Shown: positions 32,590 to 41,999 of the stretch, piece after piece | Layout of the letters: each line of letters starts with the position of its first letter | Numbering within the stretch: the first letter of the stretch is position 1 | From: Pseudoips prasinana | Taxonomy: Eukaryota > Arthropoda > Insecta > Lepidoptera > Nolidae | Assembly (NCBI GenBank): GCA_951640165.1 | Contig: OX621255.1 | Coordinates: forward strand, 7,316,001 to 7,380,000 | DNA: 64,000 bases | Direction of reading: 5' to 3' | The notes under the pieces: model-generated | Database searches by the model: none | Told to the model about the DNA's origin: nothing | Seen by the model: the letters and a program-made list of their open reading frames with translations, nothing else | Translations under genes and position numbers: made by a program

Positions 32590-32773
32590 TAGCTGTGCCC
32601 CGCGGTTTTACCCGCATAAATCTTATAAATTATAGCCTATTTGTTAATCGAGGATGTCAGCTATCTCCATACCAAATTTTATTAAAATCGCTCCAGCCGT
32701 TTAGTCGTGAAGAAGTAACAAACATACAGACACACAAACTCACAAACTTTCGCATTTATAATATTAGTGTGAT
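32590..32773 (-). repeat. Dispersed GCGGG...CTAGT repeat, minus
   Basis: TTAGCTGTGCCCCGCGGTTT, CCATACCAAATTTTATTAAA, CGCTCCAGCCGTTTAGTCGT and CTTTCGCATTTATAATATTA mirror the copy at 1150-1323 in reverse. Confidence 0.75.
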
Positions 32774-33034
32774 TATCTTATATACAGGTCTTATAATAAT
32801 AATGCTTATAGCTAGGTACAATTATGGACCCTGTAGGGCACAGCAAAAATGATAACTTAAAACTAAACATACAATTATATAATTAGTAAAAAATATCTAG
32901 TTAAAATTGCTTTGAACGCTACTGCTATCACCTACCAAACAAAAGAGAAGATTATGTAGTCAGTGATAGTTGAGGAGAGCTGTAAGTTAGCCTAATGATA
33001 ACAGCTATAAAATAAATACAAGGTTCTTGATTCA

Positions 33035-33230
33035 TCTTAGGGCGATATGCCACAATCAGCACGCTTGGCAGACGGGTTGGCGATTGCAGTAAAATGGTCG
33101 TAGTACTCACTAAGAAGCTTCTGCCCGTCCTCTGGTAGATATTCCCTCGGGTCGCCTTCTACACCGTCCACGGGATGAGCTGTGGTGATGATATTCTAAT
33201 ATTCACCGCCGTCACCACATAGCATAGCCT
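33035..33230 (-). repeat. RTE-like LINE-associated block, second copy
   Basis: GGGCGATATGCCACAATCAG, CACGCTTGGCAGACGGGTTG and GATATTCCCTCGGGTCGCCT match 21100-21290 closely. Confidence 0.65.
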
Positions 33231-33239
33231 ATTAAGTAA

Positions 33240-33420
33240 GTAACTCTTTATTGTACACCAAAAAATAATACATAAAAAGAACAATAAGTATGTTAAGATT
33301 GAACAAATGGCGGCTTTATCGCTAAGTGCGATCTCTTCCAGGCAACCGTTGAATGGACCAGGAGTAAAGAAAAGGCATTTGGGTATTTGTTTGCATAATT
33401 AGCAGAAAGGATTTTTTTTC
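33240..33420 (-). repeat. LINE 3' end, minus (family with GTCTGGAAGA)
   Basis: Plus-strand text CGGCTTTATCGCTAAGTGCG, ATCTCTTCCAGGCAACCGTT is the reverse of the block at 14.27 and 34.44 kb. AACTCTTTATTGTACACC before it is a reversed AATAAAG tail. Confidence 0.5.
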
Positions 33421-33554
33421 TATTCTATTATAAATAAACGTATTTAAGTGACGGCATAGATTTTGTACGACTAACCTTGAAGAGTATTTAGACTTTGTTT
33501 ATATTAGGACGAGTGCGTACTATAAAACATGAAATAATTGGATTTTCCGCCGTC

Positions 33555-33775
33555 ATCAGCCAGTGTCTCTAACCAGTCCGTAAGTGATCGACGAGGTTAA
33601 GCACACACAGATGGGTGACCGCCAAAATGGGTTTACTTCTGAGCATCTCGATGCATGGGGCATGTTAAGCTGTTCGGTTGTAGTCGTTTTAGTCGAAACG
33701 TCAAGTCAGAAGCCTACTGGGCGGCTTGATTAACTGTGGCACTAGGATAACCACTACCCATACGATAAGATATTA
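33555..33775 (+). repeat. 5S-like dispersed repeat, sense copy
   Basis: AGTCCGTAAGTGATCGACGA, GGTTAAGCACACACAGATGG and GTGACCGCCAAAATGGG. The order GTCCG … TTAAGCA … GATGGGTGACCGCC resembles the internal control region of 5S rRNA with some of it missing. It ends GGATAACCACTACCCATACG and ATAAG. Confidence 0.6.
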
Positions 33776-33865
33776 CGTATGAACGAGAAATATAAGTATA
33801 CATATTTTTGATTCTTATTAATTTATCCATTGGTTCTGCAGAATGGTTATTAAGCTACAATTATT

Positions 33866-34110
33866 GACGGTCACCGTAGCCTAGTTGGTAGTACTCCTGC
33901 CTACAATGCTGGTGGTCCTACGTCGTATCCCGGTAAGTGCGAATATTTGTGTGATGAGCACGAATATTTGTTTCTGACTCATGGATGTTTTCTATGTATT
34001 TATCTATCTATATAAGTATGTATATCGTCGCCTGGTACCCATAGTACAAGCTTTGCTTAGTTTGGGGTTAGGATGATCTGTGTGACATTGTCCACAGATA
34101 TTGTATATTC
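33866..34110 (+). repeat. tRNA-derived SINE, family B, box B damaged
   Basis: GACGGTCACCGTAGCCTAGT as in the other copies, but box B reads CGTCGTATCCCGG, so pol III transcription would be weakened. Body and tail are otherwise well kept. Confidence 0.8.
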
Positions 34111-34429
34111 TTGATTCTTATTAATTATCCATTGGTTTTGCACAATAGTTATTAGGCTACAATTAGTGTCCATGCCCTGATTGGTTATCTTAGACCATAG
34201 TTTGAGTCTACCCTGTCAATTCATTCTTCAGTTCAATAGGCATTAGACCGCAATTCATGCCCATCCTGCCAATTATTACCTCAGAAAAGTAAAAGTACAC
34301 AATCATTTGTTCAACACAACACTTTCAGTTATTCAATGTACTTATTTTGGTGTAAGTTTACATTAAATTGATATATTGTTACACCTATCTACCCAGTTTC
34401 CCCTTTCCTTCGTCTATCCACTCAATACT

Positions 34430-34545
34430 TGATTGTCTGGAAGAAATCGCAGAAGCGATAAGACCACCCTTTTTGTAACTAATTTATGTACATCAATTTT
34501 AATTTTAAGTTATGCTGTAAAACAAAAGAGTATTTTACTTTACTT
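34430..34545 (+). repeat. LINE 3' end (family with GTCTGGAAGA)
   Basis: GATTGTCTGGAAGAAATCGC, AGAAGCGATAAGACCACCC, then a tail AAGAGTATTTTACTTTACTT. Same family as 14.27 kb. Confidence 0.5.
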
Positions 34546-34614
34546 TATTAGTATTCTAGTACTCAATTAATACCTACTTCAGAATAGTTGTAAGTTCCAT
34601 CAGTTCAAGTACCG

Positions 34615-34810
34615 CTCTGTGGAATCAATTAGCTGCGGAGGTATTTCCGATCCGGTATGAAATGGCAACCTTCAAGAAGCGAGCCTATTCTTTTCTTAAA
34701 GGCCGGCAACGCACTTGCAGCTCCTCAGGTGTTGCGAGTGTCCATGGGCGGCGGTGATCACTTACCATCAGGTGACCCACTAGCTAGTTGCCATCCTATT
34801 ATATATAAAA
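34615..34810 (+). pseudogene. LINE ORF2 end and 3' UTR (CR1/Jockey type)
   Basis: From 34620 the frame gives [20 protein letters not shown] and [14 protein letters not shown], the usual last residues of a LINE ORF2 (…LWN.LP……FK…). GTTGCGAGTGTCCATGGGCG, GCGGTGATCACTTACCATCA and GGTGACCCACTAGC follow. Homologous to 20.1 (minus), 37.5 (plus) and 51.1 kb (minus). Confidence 0.6.
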
Positions 34811-35180
34811 CAAAGTTTAATAATAAATTGTATATTAGCATATTCCCAGTTAATTCTTCAAAGTAGTTATTTGCCCACTATTCGTTTTCTACTTCCCAAT
34901 TGATTACACAGAGTATCATATATTGCCGACACGGGTCGTTTCGGCGTGGATGGATGGATTGCATGGACATGTATGGATTTTTCTCGGTCAACCCGTGACC
35001 ACAGTTGGTGCAATCCATGCCAAAACGTCGGGTAAACCAAAAGGTAATGATTTGCCTTAAAATATTATGGCGAGCGAGACCCGTGTTCACAATATATGAT
35101 AAAGTCAACAAATCTCGAAAGTCTAAAGATATGAATTGCTCATAGTAGTTAAAAGACCACAACAATATGTGTTCATGTAT

Positions 35181-35438
35181 CCAGTTGTATAAAAAAACAC
35201 GCACAGTCCAGCATTGAGCACCAGCGCCTCTCGCGGAAACTATTAAGAACTAAAACTCTGGTGCTCAATGTATGGGACGAAACTGTACGTGTGATCGAGT
35301 AAGTAAACTGCAGGAACTCGTGCTAGAGGCACAGTTTAGAAAATACACACAGTCCAACACACAGAACACGCATCTGCATGAACGCGTGTGGATGCAGTTT
35401 CAGTGTGCTGGACTGTGCGTGTTTTTTTATACAAATGG
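35181..35438. mobile_element. Foldback-like element with nested inverted repeats
   Basis: The outer arms (35185-35213 and 35406-35434) are exact 29-bp reverse complements, beginning TTGTATAAAAAAACACGCAC; with one mismatch they extend to 33 bp. Inside, CATTGAGCACCAG (35212-35224) pairs with CTGGTGCTCAATG (35261-35273), and AACACGC/GCGTGT with CTGCAT/ATGCAG form a third hairpin (35365-35396). No ORF. No clear target duplication seen. A foldback or MITE-like element is the simplest reading. Confidence 0.7.
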
Positions 35439-35439
35439 A

Positions 35440-36330
35440 GATACTTACAGAACATGTACTCACGCACTACGCTGCATAGGCAGTGTGCCTATCGCCTTAA
35501 CCTTCGATTTGAATCTTCAGAGTAGTTATTAAGCATCAATTAGTGTCCACATTTTCCACTGTATCTACAAAGTAGAAAGAACAATGCCCATTTCTCACCT
35601 GACTTTGTATAGAAATGAAATAAATCTTAAAATTCGGCTTATTGAATTGTAAATTAATTACGCTTATCACAATGTTAAAAGAAACGCAGAAAAAAAATAT
35701 ATTTTAATATTTCTCAACATCCAGGTTAAACGTATTTAACATATTTTGAACGCATCTCAACAGTATCTCTATGTAGTCTGTGATCTCAACTCACCTTTTT
35801 CTAGGACGTTCCATTTTACATACTGCTACTTGACTTTATTCAACTCTGTTTCTGAGTTTTATAGATTATTTCACGTTTTATTTAATCAGGAATTATTTTT
35901 ATACGTATAAGTCTTTTTAAATTATATATTAATTAAAAATAACATAATAAATAAATACATTAATCCTGGAGTATGTCATTAAGTGAGCACAAGTGAATCG
36001 GGGTTCTTTGACATTTGACGAAAAAATTACGTTTTAGGCCATAGCTAAGTATTCCTATATATTATAAACTTCGAGCGTTAATGATAGGTTCCAGCACATT
36101 TAATTTTTTATTTTATATTTGGTAAATGACAAATCCCAACTAAACAGTCCTAAAATTACAATAACCTATTTCTTACTAAGCCAAGCAAAGGCCGCTGGCC
36201 ATTATGCCAACAAAACTAAAATTAATATTTTCTGGACTTCGTAGCGTTTATATCGTAAAAATGACTTTATAACATTATTTTCTAAACTTACAGGTAGTCT
36301 TTCTGCTAAACCTTACATACATACATACAT
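35440..36330. other. AT-rich interval, nothing recognised
   Basis: No conserved frame or known repeat found, apart from a short (CATA)n run at its end (about 36316-36330). Confidence 0.4.
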
Positions 36331-36342
36331 TTTCACTATCAG

Positions 36343-36525
36343 GTTTTTCAATGTATGGAAAGTGGGCATTGTTCTTTGATGTCACTCTCGATGTCGACGC
36401 CGAGAACCCCAACACTCGGCCGGATATCAAGGTAATATCAAATTAAACCACTTTAGCAGTCCCCCATCTATAGACTGACTGCCTATCCCTCCGGGAAACA
36501 GGTGTGAGTCTATGTATGTATAAAA
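36343..36525 (+). repeat. SINE-like repeat containing an exon-like GC-rich segment
   Basis: After TTTCACTATCAG, 89 GC-richer bases (36343-36431) stay open as FSMYGKWALFFDVTLDVD and AENPNTRPDIK, followed by GTAATA, so they look like an internal exon. However, CACTTTAGCAGTCCCCCATC and TATAGACTGACTGCC downstream match the 5S-like repeat, and GGGAAACAGGTGTGAGTCTA with TGTATGTA is a SINE-type end also seen at 46.54 kb. Repeat origin is more likely. Confidence 0.45.
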
Positions 36526-36584
36526 ATCAAACAAGCAATGTATTATAATAATTTATGATAACAAACACATTATTTTTGCTGCCA

Positions 36585-36680
36585 TTCACGGGAACAGATA
36601 TCTTAACAAAATAGGAGGTGATGTGGTGTGGACGGACGTCAATTTCCACTCTCATTATTTTTATCCAATAATTCGTGAAT
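36585..36680 (+). repeat. Dispersed repeat, paired with 46.30 kb
   Basis: GGAGGTGATGTGGTGTGGAC, GGACGTCAATTTCCACTCTC and TTATTTTTATCCAATAATTC correspond to AGAGGTGATGGTGTGTGGGC, GGACGTCTATTTCCACTCGC at 46.32-46.37 kb. Confidence 0.5.
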
Positions 36681-36787
36681 TGTTGGTATTGCCGTGGCAT
36701 ACATTATTATTACTTTTTTAATTAATTGCTTACGAATATTTGTCGCTTATCAGTATTCTCTAGATATCAAATTTTACTGTGATTACT

Positions 36788-37030
36788 TATTTATCGTATG
36801 GGCAGTGGTTACCCTAGTGTCAGAGATGTTCGAACCGCCCAGTAGGATTATGGCATGGCTTTACGACTGCTATATGCTACAACTGGGGCCGATATCTTAG
36901 AGTGCCCTCTGAAGTACGGAGATGCTCATGGTCGCTCACGGTCACGCATTTATGGACTGACCGCGAACCGAGTAGCTTAACCTATTCGTTCGCTTACGGA
37001 CCGGTGAGAGCATCTCAGTATGAGAGCCTT
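36788..37030 (-). repeat. 5S-like dispersed repeat
   Basis: ATCGTATGGGCAGTGGTTAC, CCTAGTGTCAGAGATGTTCG, GTACGGAGATGCTCATGGTC and GACTGACCGCGAACCGAGTA. Complete length but diverged. Confidence 0.6.
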
Positions 37031-37137
37031 ATTTACTTTGATACAAGGTAGCCAGATCGATACTTATGACGACTACGTCATACATATTTATGCGTATGAT
37101 AGCGTCAGGAAAGATGCAATCGATAATCTATTCTAAT

Positions 37138-37340
37138 ACTAGCTGTGCCCAATCTACTGAACCAATTTTCAAAATTATTTCACCAATAGAAAGCTACGTT
37201 ATCGTAGAGTGTCATAGGCTATGATTCATCATCATAATTTTTATTTATCCCGAAATTTTAACCCGAAGTATTACGCGGGACTAATGGACAGAGACAAATA
37301 TATTTATAACGCGGAACAAAGTCCGAGGGCACTGCTAGTT
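37138..37340 (+). repeat. Decayed dispersed CTAGC repeat
   Basis: Bounded by TACTAGCTGTGCCCAATC and GGAACAAAGTCCGAGGGCAC, TGCTAGTTTTAC. The interior is eroded. Confidence 0.5.
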
Positions 37341-37457
37341 TTACAAATAAAGAGCCCGGTTGGGGAAGTACCTCCACTTTACAGAAGAAATTCCTAAATA
37401 ATAACATTAATCATTTTAATGATATGTTTCTGCGTGTTAAGGTCGGCAGAATTCATC

Positions 37458-37477
37458 GGGGGGGGGGGGGGGGGGGG
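37458..37477 (+). repeat. Run of 20 guanines
   Basis: Uninterrupted G20 in an AT-rich setting, followed by TTAAGG. Homopolymer length is error-prone. Confidence 0.85.
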
Positions 37478-37489
37478 TTAAGGTCATCA

Positions 37490-37600
37490 ACACTTGTTGC
37501 CAGCAACGAACCAGCGACTCCTTAGGTGTTGCGAGTGCCCATGGGCGGCCGTAATCATTTCCATCAGGTAACCCACTTGCTCGTTTGTCGCCAAAAATAA
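37490..37600 (+). repeat. LINE 3' UTR fragment (CR1/Jockey type)
   Basis: GCCAGCAACGAACCAGCGAC, TCCTTAGGTGTTGCGAGTGC and CCATGGGCGGCCGTAATCAT. Same family as 34.65 kb. Confidence 0.55.
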
Positions 37601-37964
37601 ACATATTTTAGAGGATGTACAAAATAGTTTTTAAATCATTCAATCAGTTGGATACTACCTAAGATCCTATTAATAGAAGTTTATATTCCAGAACCAATTA
37701 CAAATGAATTGATGAAATTTGGTATGGAAATAGGTTATACACAATCGCGGTTAACATCGTGAATTGAACTTAATATTATATTAACCTGCATCGATGATAA
37801 TCCTATTAATATTAATACCCAAAATGCATAAACCTCTGCAGGGATTTTTGGTTGTTTATATAATAGACATATGTATTTCCTGTGGCTAGAATAACATACA
37901 ATTTTAAGTTATAACATAGAATCTATACTACATCAAATAATTTACATAATGTAATACCATTATA

Positions 37965-38636
37965 ATAATAAAGGGAAAGCGGCGACCATGCTTGGGAAGC
38001 TTGGCGCAAGAGTATGGCACAATAAACTGCTTACAATTAAGACCAAGATGATAGTCTTTCAGGCCTCCATCTTAAGCATACTCTTGTACGGAGCAGAGAC
38101 GTGGACGTTGTATGCGAAACAAGAGCGCCGAATAGGTTCCTTTTACATGCGTTGTCGTTGAAGATAGGGTCACTAACGAGAGAGTTCTAGAAATAGCACA
38201 GCTACCTAGCCTGACAGCGTTTCTTAAACAGAAGCGTTTACGTTGGTTGGAGCATGTGCACAGAATGGAACCCACTCGAATACCACGATGTGTTCTGTTG
38301 GGTGCGGTAGATAATGCGAAGCGCGATGTCGGTAGACCTCTGCTTCGCTTTAAAGACTGCACCGAGTGGGATATGGCCGCTTTTAAAATTTACCACGGTA
38401 GCTGGGAGAAGCTCGCTGAAAATAGAGTTAAATGGCGCAAACGTGTAGTGGAGGGTCGTAAGATCTGTGATGAAGCCTGGTTCGGAGTACTTGCTGATAA
38501 GAGACAGAAGCGACATGAAAGCGGCTCGGCACCAACCACCACAAACTTCCCTTGTCAGGCCTGCGACAGGCTATGTCGCTCTCGCATCGGTTTGTTTAGC
38601 CAGAATAAGAAATGTCCCTCAGAAAATGCGCCGTAA
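37965..38636 (+). pseudogene. LINE ORF2 C-terminal part with zinc cluster, broken
   Basis: Two frames together give a recognisable LINE C-terminus: MLGKLGARVWHNKLLTIKTK then QASILSILLYGAETWTLYAK in the first frame, a stop/frameshift around 38160, and from about 38230 LRWLEHVHRMEPTRIPR… VGRPLLRFKD… WEKLAENRVKWRK… with the final cysteine cluster FPCQACDRLCRSRIGLFSQN (C-x2-C … ). The missing part is the endonuclease and reverse transcriptase core. Product would be the C-terminal DNA-binding region of an RTE-like LINE; this copy is dead. The open frame has no true ATG start. Confidence 0.75.
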
Positions 38637-38679
38637 ATCGTCTGTAATAGACGCAAAGGCCATATAATATATAATAATA

Positions 38680-39140
38680 ACATTATTGTTTCTCTACTTA
38701 AACGATATATTTACATATATTAATGCAAATATATGAACTATTGATCAAACTAACTTGTTACACTTAGGTACTTAAGCAACTTAAATATTGACTTAGTTAC
38801 CTTACAGGTAAGTAGTGTAGTACCATTACATATTTACATACACCATGTACCTACACAACTTTATGTGGTCGTGGTAACTTTGTGGATATTGGGTTACGCC
38901 CTCACCACACAATATACTCTTCTTCTAATATTATTGTACGAAGTGCCTAAGAAGTCCAAGATAAAACACATTTTGAAGAACTTTATTCATTTAAACTTTA
39001 GCCTTTAGCTCAAAGAATATTGTACATAGGCGGGCTACACAGCAACAATTCCATCATTCAATACAAAATAAAGAAAAATAAACTTTATTCCAAGACTCTA
39101 ATATATTACTATATTATATAACTATATATATATATATATA
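38680..39140. other. AT-rich interval with TA microsatellite
   Basis: (TA)n at about 39122-39141. Nothing coding recognised. Confidence 0.45.
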
Positions 39141-39463
39141 TGTCGGAGAATAATGAATAATCTATGCATGATTCTATAAGAATGAAGTGGCAACACTAGT
39201 AAATCATGGATATCATAATAATGGAGTGGCTACACTGTTGTACGTGTCATCGTGATTTGAAGGGTTGACATATGACGTTGTCAATGAACTAATATCTGTC
39301 AGTAGTGCGATTGGACTTGACACTTGTTCTAGTACCGTCGCCTGCGCCGGGTGTGCGCACTGATCGATTTTAAAAATACAACATGGCGGACACGGACCTC
39401 GTGGACGTTGATTCTAATCCATCAAAATCTGCGACATATATAACTATATACTATAATATATAA
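39141..39463 (+). other. Possible 5' leader and start codon of a lost gene or LTR element
   Basis: TGTCGGAGAATAATG at 39141 begins about 240 bp of sequence that becomes GC-richer (GTACCGTCGCCTGCGCCGGG) and leads to ACAACATGGCGG, a good start context. The frame from 39383 reads MADTDLVDVDSNPSKSATYI and ends at 39463 after 26 codons, as the sequence turns AT-rich. It could be the left end (LTR plus leader) of a truncated retroelement or the first exon of a gene. I do not recognise the peptide. Confidence 0.3.
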
Positions 39464-39831
39464 CAATGCATATACATGTTAAATAAAAAAATCTGTGTAT
39501 GTATTATGATTACAACATAATATTCTAATTGGGGTGTCTGAGAGTGTGCGTTAATTACGTTACATGTTGTATATACACGACATAATATACATGCCATATA
39601 TACACATGCATAAATACAACAACATTCAGTATTACAATCAGTTATAGAGTGCTTGCAGAGCATTGGCTCGTAGGATTACGCCTGAAAATCCGATTTTCGT
39701 ATGAAATTCTGATCTCCTTAGCAAATGGCTGTGATCTCTTTAGGCTCAATCTGTTTCGTCAAATCGCAGGCAGTGTATATTGGCGCCGTTCCCAACATTT
39801 TTATTTTGATTACCGCCGCAGAGTATTCAGC

Positions 39832-39965
39832 AAGACGCCAGCACATCAAGCTAGCCCAATCTGACAAATTTCCCCAATTCAAAGTGAACCTTATGCTTAT
39901 GTGATAAAGTTGAAAATCTATAAAAGAAATTTGACAGTAAGGGTAGCTGGATGTGCTGGCGTCTG
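39832..39965 (-). mobile_element. 135-bp palindromic MITE, copy 2
   Basis: AAGACGCCAGCACATCAAGC … GGATGTGCTGGCGTCTG followed by TA. The central GCTTATGTGATAAAGTTGAA has the same orientation as copy 1. Confidence 0.85.
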
Positions 39966-40113
39966 TACCAATATATGCGACGTCAGTGGGACATTTGCAT
40001 TAGGTAAGTGTTAAACAGATTGATAGGACGGGTGTGGCGTTGACTGTACTATAGCGGGATCTGTAATTTTAATATCAGGCACATAACGATCAAAATCACA
40101 TTTATTAAATTAA

Positions 40114-40440
40114 ACTAGCTGTGCCCCGCGGTTTTACCCGCATTCAATTTTATAAATTATTACAGCTCCTCTCCCGTAGGTGATAGCGTGATAATATGTA
40201 GCCTATATTTTGACCCGACCTCTTAGTAATATTCATGCAAAATTTGAAGTAAATCCATGCAGTACTTTTTGAGTTTAGCCCGGAAATACATACAGACAAA
40301 CAGACACACAGACCAAAATTCTAAAAACTATATTTTTGGCTTCGACTACGATTGTAGATCACGCCCCAAGTATCGTTTTTAAAAAATATTCTATGTACAG
40401 TTTTGACTTTCCTACGATTTTATTATATGTATAGATTTGG
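40114..40440 (-). repeat. Dispersed GCGGG...CTAGT repeat, 320-bp variant
   Basis: CTAGCTGTGCCCCGCGGTTT, TGATAGCGTGATAATATGTA, GACCCGACCTCTTAGTAATA, TTTTGAGTTTAGCCCGGA, GGCTTCGACTACGATTGTAG and a final TTTTATTATATGTATAGAT. Near-identical architecture at 40.98 (reverse) and 51.79 kb. Confidence 0.8.
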
Positions 40441-40699
40441 ACAAGATAACTCGAATATCCGATGTAAGTAAAAAGAGTGCCGGGCTGTAGTGGGACTGCG
40501 ATTTTTTCAATTCAATTCTTTATTCTCAAGAAATATGGTAAATAGTTACAGATAGTCATAATAAATAAGGTACATACATGTTTCGCCAGTTTCACATGCA
40601 AAATATTACAAATTCATTTATGTTATACTTAAATAATGTTCTATTTACATAATGATATTAATAACAATAATACAAAATCAAATGTCAAAAAGTATAAAC

Positions 40700-40965
40700 T
40701 TAATTCTAATAATAATAATAAGGCAGGATATCCTACACGTATGCACCCAGGCAGATGGGCGCAGATCACAACCCATTGGGTGTCTCAAAATGGCCGACGT
40801 CGACGTGGTAGGCCCAAACGGAGATGGTGCGATGACCTGAACTTGTTTTGTAACTACTACCCTGAAATAGCGAAAGACAGGGAAATCTGGTAAACGAAGG
40901 GAGGGGCTTTTACTCGGCAGCGGGACACAGATATAAGCTAGTATAAAATATGTCGGTGAGGTCAC
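40700..40965 (+). pseudogene. RTE-like LINE C-terminal remnant
   Basis: The frame reads HPGRWAQITTHWVSQNGR, RRRGRPKRRWCDDL and ends PEIAKDREIW followed by a stop. The …W…GRP..RW.DD… signature is a C-terminal motif of RTE-like LINEs. Related pieces at 52.43 kb share AATGG-GGACGTCGACG and GGCCCAAACGGAGATGG. Confidence 0.6.
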
Positions 40966-40979
40966 TTAATCATAATAAT

Positions 40980-41300
40980 ATTATAAAATAATAAAATCGT
41001 AGGAAAGTCAAAACTGTACATTGAATATTTTAAAAAAAGGATATTTCGGGCGTGATCTACAATCGATATCGAAGCCAAAAATATAGTTTTTAGAATTTTT
41101 GTCTGAGTGTCTGTTTGTCTGTATGTATGTCCGGGATAAACTCAAAAAGTACTGCATGGATTTACTTCAAATTTTGCATGAATATTACTAAGAGGTCGGG
41201 TCAACATATAGGCTACATATTATCACGCTATCACCTACGGGGAAGCAGCTGTCACAATTTATAAAGTTTAACGCGGGTAATACCGCGGGGCACAGCTAGT
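40980..41300 (+). repeat. Dispersed GCGGG...CTAGT repeat, 320-bp variant, sense
   Basis: AATAAAATCGTAGGAAAGTC, AAAACTGTACATTGAATATT, GGCTACATATTATCACGCTA and the end ACCGCGGGGCACAGCTAGT. It is an inverted partner of 40.11 kb, 0.5 kb away. Confidence 0.8.
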
Positions 41301-41314
41301 AATATTATAAAATC

Positions 41315-41492
41315 TTAATAATATTATAAAGTTTGCGAGTGTGTGAGTGTGTATGTTTGTTACTTCTTCACGTCTAAACGGCTGGAGCGATATTAATAAA
41401 ATTTGGTATGACGTTAGCTGACACCCTGGATTAACACAAAGGCATATTATTTATAAATTTTAACGAGGGTAAAAGCGCGAGGCACTGCTAGA
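41315..41492 (+). repeat. Dispersed GCGGG...CTAGT repeat, short variant
   Basis: TAATATTATAAAGTTTGCGA, TTACTTCTTCACGTCTAAAC, GGCTGGAGCGATATTAATAA and a decayed end GCGCGAGGCACTGCTAG. Same as 1150-1323. Confidence 0.75.
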
Positions 41493-41739
41493 CTTCAAAT
41501 AAATAAACGTAGTTGGGTATAGACAGAATAAAGTACCAACGATATTCCACAGTAGAGCTTGTAAAAATCTGTACGAAAAGCACTGAGCCAACACTTCAAT
41601 CAGATTATCTGTACGTCGAGTTATCTGTTGGACATGATTATTTCTACATCAGTTTTGGGACGGCTTTTATCTGAAACTTCTTTTCCTGCCTTTTTTTATA
41701 CAGTCGTCTTTTGGTATGGTTTTGATTGTTTGAAGAGTG

Positions 41740-41988
41740 ATAGAATTATAAAGATTCACAAGAACCAGAAGGGGTCAGATGATAGTACATCTAATCCGAA
41801 AGGACCAGTTTATCACAGATATAATAAAAGGGAAGATAGACGCTAGAAGAAAGAGAGGAAGACCGAGAAGAAAGTTTACTGATCAACTTAACGAAAAATT
41901 ACAAGTGGACAGTTATCAAGAAGTAAAAGAGATGGCTCAACAACGGGATAAATGGAGAATTCTACACAGACAAATGCCAAGCACTTAA
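41740..41988 (+). pseudogene. LINE ORF2 C-terminal remnant
   Basis: The frame reads LIRKDQFITDIIKGKIDARR, KRGRPRRKFTDQLNEKL and KEMAQQRDKWRILHRQ before a stop. The GRGRPRR..…DQ…K…R..WR.LHRQ motif is the common end of one lepidopteran LINE family. The open frame begins at an internal ATG and has no endonuclease or polymerase upstream. Confidence 0.65.
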
Positions 41989-41999
41989 ATTTGGGATGG

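Noticed and set aside
34878..35204. 108-codon minus-strand ORF
   Set aside because: It runs into the foldback element's arm and has no recognisable domain.
40678..40965. 95-codon minus-strand ORF
   Set aside because: Antisense of the RTE-like remnant with GRP..RW.DD.
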